DNA of 64,000 nt from Enterococcus saccharolyticus subsp. saccharolyticus (GCF_029023825.1 NZ_CP118957.1:701501-765500); one strand, 5' to 3'. Shown: positions 53,687 through 62,836, numbered from the stretch's first letter. The notes: generated from the letters alone by a model not told the origin. Made by a program: numbers and translations.

Positions 53687-54571
53687 ATGACAAAAGTAGT
53701 CAATGTTCAACGTGTTCAAAAGAAATTTGGGAAATTTCAAGCATTAACAGATGTATCGTTTTCAGTCGATGCTGGTGAAGTAGTGGGGTTTATAGGCCCA
53801 AATGGAGCGGGAAAATCCACGACAATTCGAATTTTATTAGGCATTATTAATCGCCAAGCAGGTGAGGCACAAATTTTTGGCAAAGATGTTTGGAAAGATA
53901 GTTTAGAAATTCATAAACGTATTTCGTATGTACCTGGTGATGTTGCTTTATGGGGAAGTCTAACCGGTGGCGAAATCATTGATTTATTTATGAAACTACA
54001 TGGTGGTGGCGATAAGCAAAAACGAGATGAATTGATTCGCCGTTTTGAATTAGATCCCAAGAAAAAGGCAAAAAGTTATTCAAAAGGGAATAGACAAAAA
54101 GTTGGTCTAATTGCAGCGTTAGCCGTACATTCTGATTTATATATTTTTGATGAGCCGACATCAGGATTGGACCCATTAATGGAAGCTGTCTTTCAAGATG
54201 AAGTGGAGCAACTAAAACAGGCAGGAAAAGCGATTTTGTTATCATCGCATATTTTAAGTGAAGTGGAGCGTTTGGCGGATAAAGTGGTGATTATTCGGCA
54301 AGGAAAAGTCGTAGAAACCGGAACGCTAAATGAATTACGTCATCTGACTCGTTCAACAATTACGTTAGAAACAAGCGATGAACTGACTGACTTAGCAAAC
54401 ATAACTGGGGTTCATGATTTCCAACAACAAGATGCACGTACAGCTGTTTTTTCAGCAGACAATCAATGTATCAATGATATTTTAGTTGCAGCAACGAAAT
54501 TGGGCGTGAAGAAATTTGAATCTGTTCCTCCAACGCTTGAAGATTTATTTATGCGTCATTATGAAGGGTAG
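53687..54571 (+). CDS. ABC exporter ATP-binding protein (tetronasin-resistance type)
   Basis: This 294-residue ATPase has Walker A GPNGAGKSTTIRI, the signature YSKGNRQKVGL, Walker B LYIFDEPTSGLDP and the H-loop LLSSHILSEVER. A C-terminal extension of about 70 residues is typical of DrrA/TnrB-like drug ATPases. It precedes a large permease by 14 bases, and a divergent TetR regulator controls the pair in all likelihood. Confidence 0.9.
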   Translation: MTKVVNVQRVQKKFGKFQALTDVSFSVDAGEVVGFIGPNGAGKSTTIRILLGIINRQAGEAQIFGKDVWKDSLEIHKRISYVPGDVALWGSLTGGEIIDLFMKLHGGGDKQKRDELIRRFELDPKKKAKSYSKGNRQKVGLIAALAVHSDLYIFDEPTSGLDPLMEAVFQDEVEQLKQAGKAILLSSHILSEVERLADKVVIIRQGKVVETGTLNELRHLTRSTITLETSDELTDLANITGVHDFQQQDARTAVFSADNQCINDILVAATKLGVKKFESVPPTLEDLFMRHYEG

Positions 54572-54585
54572 AGGAGGCAAACGAA

Positions 54586-56199
54586 ATGAATGAAAAATTT
54601 GCACGTAGTGGCGTCTTATTTCTTCAATATATCAAGCGAGACTGGAAAAAAATCGGCTTTTGGGTTATTGGTTTGGGTATTTTTTGTGGTAGTTTTGTGC
54701 CCGCTTTTGAAGAAATTTCAAAAGGACAGGGCTTAGCTGGGATGTATGAAACACTGAAAAATCCTGCAATGATTTCAATGGTCGGGCCTACTGCTGCTAA
54801 AACTGCTAGCGATTATACACTGGGGGCGATGTATGCTCACACGATGCTTTTGTTTTGTGCTTTATTTGCAATGATTCTGACCGCACTACATGTTGTTAGT
54901 CATACCCGCAAGGAAGAAGAGTTAGGTCTGACTGAATTAGTGCGCTCGTTTCAAGTCGGACGACAAGCTAATTCGCTAGCTGTTGTCTTTGAAATTATTG
55001 TGATAAATGGTTTGCTAGCAAGTGTCATTAGTGGTATGATGGGCGCTTTTCAGGTTGCCACAATTGATTGGCAAGGAGCTATTTTATTTGGAGTATCCAT
55101 TGGTGGTGCAGGTATTTTAGGCGGATTGATTGCTTTGGTATTGGCACAATTGATGCCCAATTCATCAGGTGCAACAGGTGCGACATTAGGTATTATTGGT
55201 TTACTTTATATTCTTCGTGCCGGCACAGATGTTGCAAATGACGGTCTATCCAATTGGAATCCTTTAGGTTGGACGTATTTAACCTATCCTTTTACTGAAA
55301 ATAATTGGTTTTATCTCTATTGGTTGTTGTTTGGTGCAATGGTGTTATTCTTAGTTGCTTTTTTATTAGAAAATTATCGAGATATGGGTGTCGGGTATTT
55401 ACCAGAACGCGAAGGGCGCGCACACGCAAAAGATTCATTACTCTCTATTCATGGCTTTTTACTACGTCTTAATCGTGGTGTAATGCTTGGTTGGTTTGTC
55501 GGTTTTCTGACGATGGGTGTTGCTTATGGTTCGATTTATGGGGATATGCAAGCTTTTTTAGATAGTAATGAGTTGATGAAACAAATGTTTACCCAAACAG
55601 GTACTTCTATTGAAGCTTCATTTACAAGCACTATTGTCGTCGTTTTAGTAATGTTAGTTGCAATCTTGCCGATAGCAATCATCAATAAATTGTTTTCAGA
55701 AGAAACACATTTACGTTTTAGTCAACTCTATGTAACGCAAGTGACAAGGGCAAAATTGTTTGCAACCACAGTGCTATTAGCGATGATTGCAAGTGCGATT
55801 GGCATTTTCTTAGCGGTTGGTGCATTGGGAGGCAGTGCCCTATACGTGATGAATGATACTTCAAGCTTAAATTTTGCTGATTTTCTAATGGCAGGTTTTA
55901 ATTTGTATCCAGCTGTTTGCTTTTTCATTGGTTTGGCAGCCTGTTTCTTAGGATGGTTCCCTAAATTTGGAATGTTCAGTTACATTTATTTAAGCTATGC
56001 TTTTCTGTTGGATTATTTTGGTGGCATTCTTGATTTGCCCGAATGGTTTGCGAAAACGGGCATATTTAAATGGTTGCCTAAATTACCAGTGGAAACTTTT
56101 GATGTCGGTATTTTTGCCAGTTTGTTGGGGATTAGTTTGCTATTGGTGCTATTTGGTTTTTATGGGTACAAACGCCGCGATTTATTGGAAGGTGCTTAA
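54586..56199 (+). CDS. ABC exporter permease (tetronasin-resistance type, 12 helices)
   Basis: This 537-residue polytopic protein has about 12 hydrophobic helices in two similar halves (each about 260 residues). It resembles the fused permeases of TnrB/tetronasin exporters in Lactobacillales. It works with the ATPase just upstream. The substrate is unknown; an ionophore-type antibiotic is the usual suggestion. Confidence 0.85.
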   Translation: MNEKFARSGVLFLQYIKRDWKKIGFWVIGLGIFCGSFVPAFEEISKGQGLAGMYETLKNPAMISMVGPTAAKTASDYTLGAMYAHTMLLFCALFAMILTALHVVSHTRKEEELGLTELVRSFQVGRQANSLAVVFEIIVINGLLASVISGMMGAFQVATIDWQGAILFGVSIGGAGILGGLIALVLAQLMPNSSGATGATLGIIGLLYILRAGTDVANDGLSNWNPLGWTYLTYPFTENNWFYLYWLLFGAMVLFLVAFLLENYRDMGVGYLPEREGRAHAKDSLLSIHGFLLRLNRGVMLGWFVGFLTMGVAYGSIYGDMQAFLDSNELMKQMFTQTGTSIEASFTSTIVVVLVMLVAILPIAIINKLFSEETHLRFSQLYVTQVTRAKLFATTVLLAMIASAIGIFLAVGALGGSALYVMNDTSSLNFADFLMAGFNLYPAVCFFIGLAACFLGWFPKFGMFSYIYLSYAFLLDYFGGILDLPEWFAKTGIFKWLPKLPVETFDVGIFASLLGISLLLVLFGFYGYKRRDLLEGA

Positions 56200-56249
56200 T
56201 TTTTTTGTTAAAATAAAAGGAGAAGGTACCTACAGAAAGGGTGTTTGTT

Positions 56250-56675
56250 GTGCATAAACATATATTAGTGGCCATTGATGGATCAGCGATGGAAGGAAAA
56301 GTCATTGCTAATGCTGTGGAAGAAGCGAAACTAAAACAAGCCAGCTTAACCGTTGTACGTATTCTAGATACACCTAGCTATTTATTGAATTCTCCACGTT
56401 TGATGAAGATGATGGAAGGAACAAGAAAATATTTAATCGAAGAGCTAGCGAATATCAAACAAGACATTGCTCAAACGCTACCAGAAGAAAATTTATCAGT
56501 CATTGTTTCTTATGGCAATCCGAAACAACAAATTATTGCTTTTGCCAAAGAACCAGAACGTGCCATTGATTTGATTGTCATTGGTGCAACTGGCGAATCA
56601 GAAGAGACCTTAGCTGGTTCGACGACCACTTATTTAATCAATCGAGCACCATGCGATGTGTTAGTGGTGCGTTAA
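56250..56675 (+). CDS. Universal stress protein UspA family
   Basis: This is a 141-residue UspA domain: ILVAIDGSAMEGKVIANAV at the N-terminus (ATP-binding D), and the C-terminal VIGATGESEETLAGSTTTYLINRAPCDVLVV contains the G-2x-G-9x-GS/T signature. GTG 56250 lies 8 bases after aaaggg; an upstream GTG at 56241 is possible. Single gene with a strong terminator. Confidence 0.9.
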   Translation: MHKHILVAIDGSAMEGKVIANAVEEAKLKQASLTVVRILDTPSYLLNSPRLMKMMEGTRKYLIEELANIKQDIAQTLPEENLSVIVSYGNPKQQIIAFAKEPERAIDLIVIGATGESEETLAGSTTTYLINRAPCDVLVVR

Positions 56676-56703
56676 AGCGTAAAAAGAGACAATAATAAAA
56701 ATA

Positions 56704-56755
56704 AAAAAATATCCCAACGATAGAGAGTACTCATTCTAGCGTTGGGATATTTTAT
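56704..56755. terminator. Bidirectional terminator
   Basis: A 13-bp stem (aaatatcccaacg and its complement) with about 20-base loop sits between convergent uspA and Mga-like genes. Confidence 0.88.
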
Positions 56756-56767
56756 TTTTATAGAAGC

Positions 56768-58246
56768 TTATATCGCAGTCTTTTTTGTTTCTATTAATAA
56801 AGTAGATGTGAGTTGAATAAGTGCATCTTCAATTTTAGCAAAATCATTTTCTGAAATTTTGGAGTTAATTAAAATAATTGGAACTAAATTGTTGAAATTT
56901 GACACATAATCATCCATTTCCTTTAAAGCAGCTGTACTTAAAATGATATCTGCTTGATGAATATCTGTAGTAAATTCAATGAAATATTGGTCGCAAAAGC
57001 GAGTAGAAACACGAAATTCAATGTGTTTGGTATATAAAAATGTTAAATCTGAACGAATAAAAATCTTGATTCTCGGAAAGAAAATTTTTCGAGGAACGAG
57101 ATAAAAACATAACAATAAACTTTCAATTTGAAAATACTCATACGATGTTTCGGATGTTTTTTGTAAAAAAGTTTTCCATAAACTATTATATTTATCAAAT
57201 AAGATGGGATAGAGTGTTTTTAATTCTTCGCTGTACCGTTTGGTAAAATTATTTAAACTATTTTCATCAGGTTCAAAAAAGTAGTTTGCTAATAATTGTT
57301 TGACAAATTTTTTATAGACGAACTCTTGTTGAATATCTGTCAAAGGTAAAAATTTTTCTTCAAAGAGTTCAATCCAAATTTCCGCATCTTGCAAAGGGAG
57401 AACTTGTTCCAGAGAAGCTAAATTTACTTGTAAATGAAAATCAATAATATCTGAACTATAAATGGCCATGACGAATAATTGCCAGTCTTCATCTTTCCAA
57501 TCTGTTAAAAAAGCGGGACGTTTGGGCATTGTAAAACTTTCTAAAATTTGTTGTTCCTGCTCAGTATAAGTCAGTGTCCAACCGTATTTCATGGCTGAAA
57601 TGGTAATAAATACCCAAAGTGCGATGATCTCGATTGTTCGACTATCAGCTTCAATTGCTAACTGAGAAGCAATTTGTTCGGATAATTGAATCACTGTGGA
57701 TTTATTTTTTGCCCATGAAATAAAAGAAAACTGACGATGAACGGTAAATAAAAAGACAAAAAAGAAAGAGCGTAATTTATACTCTTCACCGCTAATGGTA
57801 ATATCATTTGATAGAGTAATGTGAATGTTGTGTTTTTTTAGTGATGCATTAATATCTTTTATTTTTCGACGTAATTGTGATTCGCTAATGTAATGGCTAT
57901 TACAAAAAGCGACAGTAGAAATAGAACGTTTCAGTAATAATTGTTGTAGTAATTCGTAACCTAATTCGGCTGAAAAAATCGATGCAAGTAATTTCTGGTA
58001 ATTGATACTTGATTGTCGGGTTAATTTAATCCCATTGCGTTGGTCAATAATTAATGTAGAGATATCAGTAGGATAAGTTTGCTCAATTTCTTCTTGTAAC
58101 TCACGACAAATTTTTTTAATAGTTGATTGACTATAGTCGCCGACAATTTGTGTTAGTTCACGACTGGAGATGAATTGTGTTTCTTCTTCTAAAGCAAATA
58201 AAATGTTTTGTTTCAACCAAGCAGTTGAAGAAATTCCGTACATCAT
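56768..58246 (-). CDS. Mga/AtxA-family transcription regulator
   Basis: This is a 492-residue regulator with N-terminal HTH domains (SSRELTQIVGDYSQSTIKKICREL and SISTVAFCNSHYISESQLRRKI), a central PRD-like helical region and a C-terminal EIIB-like segment (about residues 390-490). Such proteins respond to sugar PTS phosphorylation and control surface/virulence genes in Gram-positive cocci. GTG at 58270 is possible; ATG 58246 has aaagga about 10 bases upstream. Its target is unknown, but a 760-base gap lies upstream. Confidence 0.85.
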   Translation of the reverse strand: MMYGISSTAWLKQNILFALEEETQFISSRELTQIVGDYSQSTIKKICRELQEEIEQTYPTDISTLIIDQRNGIKLTRQSSINYQKLLASIFSAELGYELLQQLLLKRSISTVAFCNSHYISESQLRRKIKDINASLKKHNIHITLSNDITISGEEYKLRSFFFVFLFTVHRQFSFISWAKNKSTVIQLSEQIASQLAIEADSRTIEIIALWVFITISAMKYGWTLTYTEQEQQILESFTMPKRPAFLTDWKDEDWQLFVMAIYSSDIIDFHLQVNLASLEQVLPLQDAEIWIELFEEKFLPLTDIQQEFVYKKFVKQLLANYFFEPDENSLNNFTKRYSEELKTLYPILFDKYNSLWKTFLQKTSETSYEYFQIESLLLCFYLVPRKIFFPRIKIFIRSDLTFLYTKHIEFRVSTRFCDQYFIEFTTDIHQADIILSTAALKEMDDYVSNFNNLVPIILINSKISENDFAKIEDALIQLTSTLLIETKKTAI

Positions 58247-59010
58247 AGTTTGTTTGTCCTTTCTTGACACACACTTTAGATGGATAAAAGTTTAATTTAT
58301 TTGTTATTTTAAATGAATCTAGCACGTTTAGAAAAGGGAAATACTTTTATTTTATCTAAAACTTATGTGTTTTATTATACGTGTTTCTTATAGAAAATAG
58401 ATACTCATTTTTTTAAATATCCACACTGGTACAAAAGATGAAATGGTTCTGACGAGAAATATTTCAAAGATTATGTTACGCTATAATTGTAAGCGAATTC
58501 AAAAAAATGAGCGAAAAAAATAAATCAAACATTTGTTCATGAAAAACCAAGAAAATAAAGTTTTTTGGTATGAATCGCAAAAGAATTGTTTTCCTTGATA
58601 TGACAAGGAATTCCACACATTCTAGATAGTAAAGTATCCAGAGTAGGTTAAAAAATGACATGTATTTAAAAAAAAAGCGTTGTACAATAAATGTATCGAT
58701 AACAAGAGATTGATTGAAAACATAATTATTTTTGTTTTATTTTGAAACACAATAATGCTATTTCGTTTGATATAGAAATGATTATATGATAAAAGATATT
58801 GCATATTCGTATTCCTAAAAATATTTAAATAACAAAACGCTATGTTTTTAATCGGATTTTGTACGTATTTTATACGAACGATTATCTCTCTTTTCGGTAA
58901 CTCTATTTATTATATACCATTTTAAAAAGGAATGCATACAATTTCTTTACAAGCATAACTCGTATAATTTATTTCAAACACAACCAATTTTTTATTAAAG
59001 AGGTGAAAGT
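58247..59010. other. 764-base AT-rich gap, no convincing gene
   Basis: No ORF here has coding character. Hairpins include TTCCTTG/CAAGGAA (58591-58610) and CGTAT/ATACG (near 58863-58877). A TATAAT at 58963-58968 lies 43 bases before amaP. The size suggests a large regulatory region for the Mga gene and the stress operon. Confidence 0.5.
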
Positions 59011-59574
59011 ATGAATAAGATATGGAAGTGGCTGATAGGAATTTTTTTGCTCTTGACACTTAGTATTTTTGTTTTCGTGATGATTGAAAATCAAACCGTA
59101 ACGTATCTCCCGTTTAGTTTGCTTTCTATGTATGATTATCCATTTATTGGTGGTATCATCCCTTACTTTTTATTCTGGGGTAGCGTGATTTGTTCAATCA
59201 TTCTTCTGGTATTGCTCGTCATGGTAATTTTTTATCCAAGCACGAAGCATTCCATTACTTTAGAAGATGAACATGGCAAATTAACCATTCAGAAAAAGGC
59301 AATTGAACATTTTGTCTTACAAATTGTTCGTAAAGAACCTTTTCTTGAAAACCCCTCAGTCAAGGTAGTCATGCGTAAAAAGAATATTAAAGTGAAAATT
59401 CAGGGGAAAATGCGGAAAGTGATTGCTGTTCCACAGCAACAACGCTTATTGATTGAAGAAGTCACTGCTGAATTAAGGCAATTGTTAGGTACCTCAGACA
59501 AATTGACTACACAAGTTGTTTTAGAAGACTATCAAGAAACGAAAAAAAACAACGATTCTCGTCGTGTAGAGTAA
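59011..59574 (+). CDS. amaP: AmaP-like membrane anchor of Asp23
   Basis: This 187-residue protein has two N-terminal membrane helices (about residues 7-27 and 50-75), then a cytoplasmic domain with conserved FLENPSVKVVMRKKNIKVKI and AELRQLLG. In staphylococci AmaP anchors Asp23 to the membrane. It is followed by the DUF2273 and Asp23 genes, as in the staphylococcal and enterococcal gls24-type operons. The start follows a ribosome site gaggtg. Confidence 0.88.
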   Translation: MNKIWKWLIGIFLLLTLSIFVFVMIENQTVTYLPFSLLSMYDYPFIGGIIPYFLFWGSVICSIILLVLLVMVIFYPSTKHSITLEDEHGKLTIQKKAIEHFVLQIVRKEPFLENPSVKVVMRKKNIKVKIQGKMRKVIAVPQQQRLLIEEVTAELRQLLGTSDKLTTQVVLEDYQETKKNNDSRRVE

Positions 59575-59587
59575 AGGAGAGGATCAC

Positions 59588-59782
59588 ATGAACAGACTAT
59601 TTCAACAATACCAATATCCGATAATAGGTGGATTGGCGGGTTTGATCTTGGCGATTCTTCTCATTACAGTCGGATTTTTCAAGACGATATTGGTTATCTT
59701 TTTAACAGTTTTAGGTGCGTATATAGGTTTTTATCTGAATTCGATTGGTTTTTTCGATTCATTTAAACGACCTAAAATATAA
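59588..59782 (+). CDS. DUF2273 small membrane protein
   Basis: This 64-residue protein has two hydrophobic helices (YPIIGGLAGLILAILLITV and ILVIFLTVLGAYIGFYL). It is the DUF2273 protein that always accompanies AmaP and Asp23 in this operon. Its start has aaggagag about 9 bases upstream. Confidence 0.88.
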   Translation: MNRLFQQYQYPIIGGLAGLILAILLITVGFFKTILVIFLTVLGAYIGFYLNSIGFFDSFKRPKI

Positions 59783-59805
59783 AATAATTACTAGGAGGAA
59801 TTAAC

Positions 59806-60351
59806 ATGGAAAAACAACCAAATGTACCAGTAGTACCGAATAAAGAAGTGACACCAAAACATATTACAGGAGAACTTACTTTCGACGATAAAGTAATTCA
59901 AAAAATTATTGGCATTGCTTTAGAGGAAATTGATGGCTTATTAACGGTTGATGGTGGATTCTTCTCAAACTTAGCTGAAAAATTAGTCAATACAGACAAT
60001 GTAACATCTGGTATCAGTACAGAAGTTGGTAAAAAACAAGTAGCTGTAGATATGGATGTTGTTGTCGAATATGGCAAAGATATTAAAAAGATTTATGATG
60101 AAGTAAAAGAAGTTATCTCACGTGAAGTTGGCAATATGACACATCTTGATGTGATCGAAGTCAATGTAAATGTAGCAGATATTAAATCTAAAAAAGAATA
60201 CGAAGAAGATAGCGAAACTGTGCAAGACAAAGTCACAGATGCAGCCAGTACTGCGGGAAGCTATATTTCAAAACAAACAACAAAAGCAAAACGTGGCGTA
60301 GATAAAGGCGTCAATGAAATTCAAGAACGTACAGAACCTCGTGTAGAATAA
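59806..60351 (+). CDS. Asp23/Gls24-family envelope stress protein
   Basis: This is a 181-residue Asp23 domain protein: HITGELTFDDKVIQKIIG, ALEEIDGLLTVDGG, VDMDVVVEYGKDIKKIYD and VIEVNVNVADIKSK are hallmarks. The C-terminal tail (about 40 residues) is K/T/E-rich. In Enterococcus the Gls24 protein is a general stress and bile-resistance protein. It is the third gene of the operon. Confidence 0.92.
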   Translation: MEKQPNVPVVPNKEVTPKHITGELTFDDKVIQKIIGIALEEIDGLLTVDGGFFSNLAEKLVNTDNVTSGISTEVGKKQVAVDMDVVVEYGKDIKKIYDEVKEVISREVGNMTHLDVIEVNVNVADIKSKKEYEEDSETVQDKVTDAASTAGSYISKQTTKAKRGVDKGVNEIQERTEPRVE

Positions 60352-60392
60352 AACGAGACCTGATATAAATCAAAGTAAAGGAGAGGAATAAC

Positions 60393-60638
60393 ATGGGATT
60401 ATTATGGTCATTAATTGTAGGTGGCGTTATCGGAGCAATTGCAGGAGCAATTACAAATAAAGGTTCCTCAATGGGAATTATTGCAAATGTTGTTGCTGGA
60501 TTAATTGGTTCAGCAGTTGGTCAATCACTATTAGGAAATTGGGGGCCAAAACTTGCTGGTATGGCAATTGTTCCTTCAATTATCGGTGCAGTGATTGTAG
60601 TAGCAGTAGTATCATTTTTTACTCGAAAATCTGCGTAG
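60393..60638 (+). CDS. glsB: GlsB/YeaQ/YmgE-family membrane protein
   Basis: This 81-residue glycine-rich membrane protein (IVGGVIGAIAGAITNKG, GLIGSAVGQSLLGNWGPKL) is the transglycosylase-associated-protein family that follows Gls24 in enterococci. It has three hydrophobic helices and ends the stress operon. A terminator follows. Confidence 0.92.
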   Translation: MGLLWSLIVGGVIGAIAGAITNKGSSMGIIANVVAGLIGSAVGQSLLGNWGPKLAGMAIVPSIIGAVIVVAVVSFFTRKSA

Positions 60639-60696
60639 CGTAGTGTCAGTTCATTCCCCAAAATTCTTACTAAACAGGAAGTAGAATTTTACTATC

Positions 60697-60734
60697 AAAC
60701 TGGTCGATTAACTTGTTTAATCGATCAGTTTTTT
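60697..60734 (+). terminator. glsB terminator
   Basis: The hairpin aaactggtcgatta/taatcgatcagttt (one wobble) with a six-base loop is followed by T-rich sequence. Confidence 0.9.
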
Positions 60735-60740
60735 TTATGT

Positions 60741-61480
60741 GTATTGAAAACCCCTGGCTAAGCCGGGGGTTCCAAAGAGCTTCCAGCGAGGTATTAAAAA
60801 AGCCTCCCAAAAATGATAAGATGAAATTGGTTTCCCGACCACCACATCCATCAATTTAGGAGGTGCCTATTATGAAAAAGGCTAATGAAAGTTTATCACA
60901 CACGACATGGAAATGTAAGTACCACATTGTTTTTGCACCAAAATATAGACGACAAGTGATTTATGGAAAGTATAAGAAAAGTATAGGTGAGATCATCCGA
61001 ACATTATGTGAAAGAAAAGGAGTGGAGATCATCGAAGCAAATGCGTGCAAAGATCATATCCACTTACTCGTAAGTATCCCACCAAAATATAGTGTATCAG
61101 GTTTTGTAGGCTATTTAAAAGGCAAGAGTAGCTTAATGATTTTTGACAGACATGCGAATTTGAAGTATCGGTATGGGAACCGAAAATTTTGGTGTAGAGG
61201 GTATTACGTGGATACAGTAGGAAGAAATAAGAAGCAGATCGAAGAATACATTCGGAATCAAGTACAAGAAGATTATGTAGCAGATCAGCTAACATTGTTT
61301 GAAGAGTATGATCCGTTTACAGGACAAAAAAACAAGAAGAAGTGAAAGAGATTCTTTAAGGATCAGTGAGTAAAAGTGGTGCAAGTGGGAAACCGTTCAG
61401 GAAGCCTTTTAGGCTATGGCCGGTAAAAGAGGCTTTCAGCCGAAGAACAAACCTCCAGTTCACACTGGAGGTTTTGATTG
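60741..61480 (+). mobile_element. IS200/IS605-family element
   Basis: Left end: an imperfect hairpin at 60748-60770 (AACCCC-T-GGC, TAA loop, GCC-G-GGGTT). Right end: a 10-bp hairpin at 61450-61473 (AACCTCCAGT, four-base loop, ACTGGAGGTT). It encodes only tnpA (no tnpB), as IS200 does. Both end hairpins match the single-strand transposition sites of the family. Exact cleavage sites were not fixed. Confidence 0.85.
60872..61345 (+). CDS. tnpA: IS200-type Y1 transposase TnpA
   Basis: This is a 157-residue HUH transposase. The HxH motif is DHIHLLVSIPP near residue 67, and the catalytic Tyr is in WCRGYYVDTVGRNKKQIEEYI near residue 125. The start is ATG 60872, with aggagg about 12 bases upstream; an in-frame ATT-type extension to 60863 is not needed. 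It looks intact. Confidence 0.93.
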   Translation: MKKANESLSHTTWKCKYHIVFAPKYRRQVIYGKYKKSIGEIIRTLCERKGVEIIEANACKDHIHLLVSIPPKYSVSGFVGYLKGKSSLMIFDRHANLKYRYGNRKFWCRGYYVDTVGRNKKQIEEYIRNQVQEDYVADQLTLFEEYDPFTGQKNKKK

Positions 61481-61555
61481 CTCTTTTTTAAATAACGGTC
61501 TATAAAAGCATCTATTTGTAACCGATAATACTAACAGAATTTATCACAATAATAG

Positions 61556-61953
61556 GCAACCTCAATTACGAAACTAACTACTGAAATCAAAAATGATACC
61601 AAAACAGTCACCCAAGCGATGACCAATACATTGCCTGCCGTTGAAAAAGGCGTGGAAGTAATTACTGATGCAGGTGATTCCTTTGAAGCTATTGTTGGTG
61701 CGGTGCATGAAATGGCGAATCAAATCCCGGATATTTCCACAACGTCAGAAGAATTATCAGTAAGTGCCGAAGAAGTGTCTGTGTCCGTTTTAGAAATTGC
61801 GACCGGTTCACATATAACATCAGACAATATTGAAGCAATTGCTGTTTCGATGAATGAATAATCAGAAACCATTAATGATGTCGCAACAGTGGCGATGTCA
61901 TTCAGTCAAACAGCACAAGATCTCCAAGAAGAAGCGCGCAAATTTAAAGTATA
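61556..61953 (+). pseudogene. Remnant of a methyl-accepting chemotaxis protein
   Basis: The frame starting near 61562 (KLTTEIKNDTKTVTQAM) runs through VEKGVEVITDAGDSFEAIVG and the EEL-type cytoplasmic helix (SEELSVSAEEVSVSV) to a TAA at 61859-61861. It continues in frame with INDVATVAMSFSQTAQDLQEEARKFKV to a final stop. This is the C-terminal signalling end of a chemoreceptor. The sensory part is missing, and IS200 lies just upstream. Confidence 0.85.
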
Positions 61954-61958
61954 ATCGA

Positions 61959-61998
61959 ACACCCACACAAATTGCTGATGATTTGTGTGGGTTTTTCA
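61959..61998 (+). terminator. Terminator after the chemoreceptor remnant
   Basis: The hairpin acccacacaaat/atttgtgtgggt is followed by a T-run. It was probably the terminator of the intact chemoreceptor gene. Confidence 0.88.
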
Positions 61999-62036
61999 TG
62001 AGTATAGAAAAAAATAAGAATGACAAGAAAATTTTC

Positions 62037-62065
62037 TTTACACCTGTTGGTAAGTATGCTAATAT
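62037..62065 (+). promoter_or_regulatory. rplS promoter
   Basis: TTTACA (62037-62042), a 17-base spacer ending TGC and TAATAT (62060-62065), giving an untranslated leader of about 85 bases. Confidence 0.75.
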
Positions 62066-62158
62066 GTTTCAGTGAGTGTAATACTCAACTATTACAATAT
62101 TCCGCTGAAGTGGCAAAAATACTTTAAGAATATTTGGAAATAAGGAGAATGATAAATT

Positions 62159-62506
62159 ATGAATCCATTGATTCAAGAACTAACTCAAGAACAATTACGT
62201 ACAGACATCCCAGCTTTCCGTCCTGGTGACACAGTTCGCGTACATGCGAAAGTTGTCGAAGGTACTCGTGAACGTATCCAGTTATTCGAAGGCGTTGTTA
62301 TCAAACGTCGTGGTGCTGGAATCAGCGAAACTTATACAGTTCGTAAAGTTTCAAACGGTGTCGGTGTAGAACGTACATTCCCATTGCACACTCCACGTGT
62401 TGCACAAATTGAAGTTGTTCGTTACGGTAAAGTACGTCGTGCAAAATTGTACTACTTACGTGCATTACACGGAAAAGCAGCTCGTATCAAAGAAATCCGT
62501 CGTTAA
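62159..62506 (+). CDS. rplS: Ribosomal protein bL19
   Basis: This 115-residue protein starts [20 protein letters not shown] and has the L19 core [29 protein letters not shown] and ERTFPLHTP. It sits at the 30S-50S interface. Unusually it is alone, 14 kb away from rpsP-khpA, with no trmD in front of it. A terminator follows. Confidence 0.98.
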
Positions 62507-62526
62507 TTTTTTATTATCTGACAAAC

Positions 62527-62561
62527 GAGAAACTCTTGTTCAATCAAGGGTTTCTTTTTTT
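62527..62561 (+). terminator. rplS terminator
   Basis: The hairpin gaaactcttg/caagggtttc with a six-base loop is followed by seven T. Confidence 0.9.
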
Positions 62562-62562
62562 G

Positions 62563-62811
62563 TTTTGTTTAATTTATTTATAAAGGAATAAGCGACAACT
62601 AATAATAAAAGGGGGGAAATGTTACATTTTACTTAAATTGATAAAACTTTCTCTTTCATATTTTTGGATAGCGTAAAATATTTTGTGTAAATAGAAATTT
62701 TAGGTAGATAAAAAGAAAGTCCATTCTGTAAAATTAAAGTTACCACAGAGGTTACCAATGAGTTTATGAGACGCTCCTAAAATGGATGCGTCTTTTTTGT
62801 CGGTTAAAAAA
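62563..62811. other. Gap holding a lone terminator hairpin
   Basis: No ORF is seen. AGACGCTCC and GGATGCGTCT pair around six bases at 62769-62793, with a T-run following, but no gene lies upstream in this direction. GTTACCA is directly repeated at 62739 and 62751. A small RNA ending at 62798 is possible; I could not find a convincing promoter. Confidence 0.4.
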
Positions 62812-62826
62812 CTTACAATTTGTAAG
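62812..62826. promoter_or_regulatory. TTAC-N5-GTAA palindrome, candidate quinone-regulator operator
   Basis: CTTACAATTTGTAAG differs in one base from the palindrome before the catE-like gene. It lies just upstream of the -35 element of the azoreductase promoter; a second half-site TTGTAAG overlaps that element (62837-62843), 18 bases on. Confidence 0.78.
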
Positions 62827-62836
62827 AGCTTATTTA

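Noticed and set aside
58271-59010. CRISPR array or tandem repeats in the large gap
   Set aside because: No regularly spaced repeat units were found; only isolated short hairpins.
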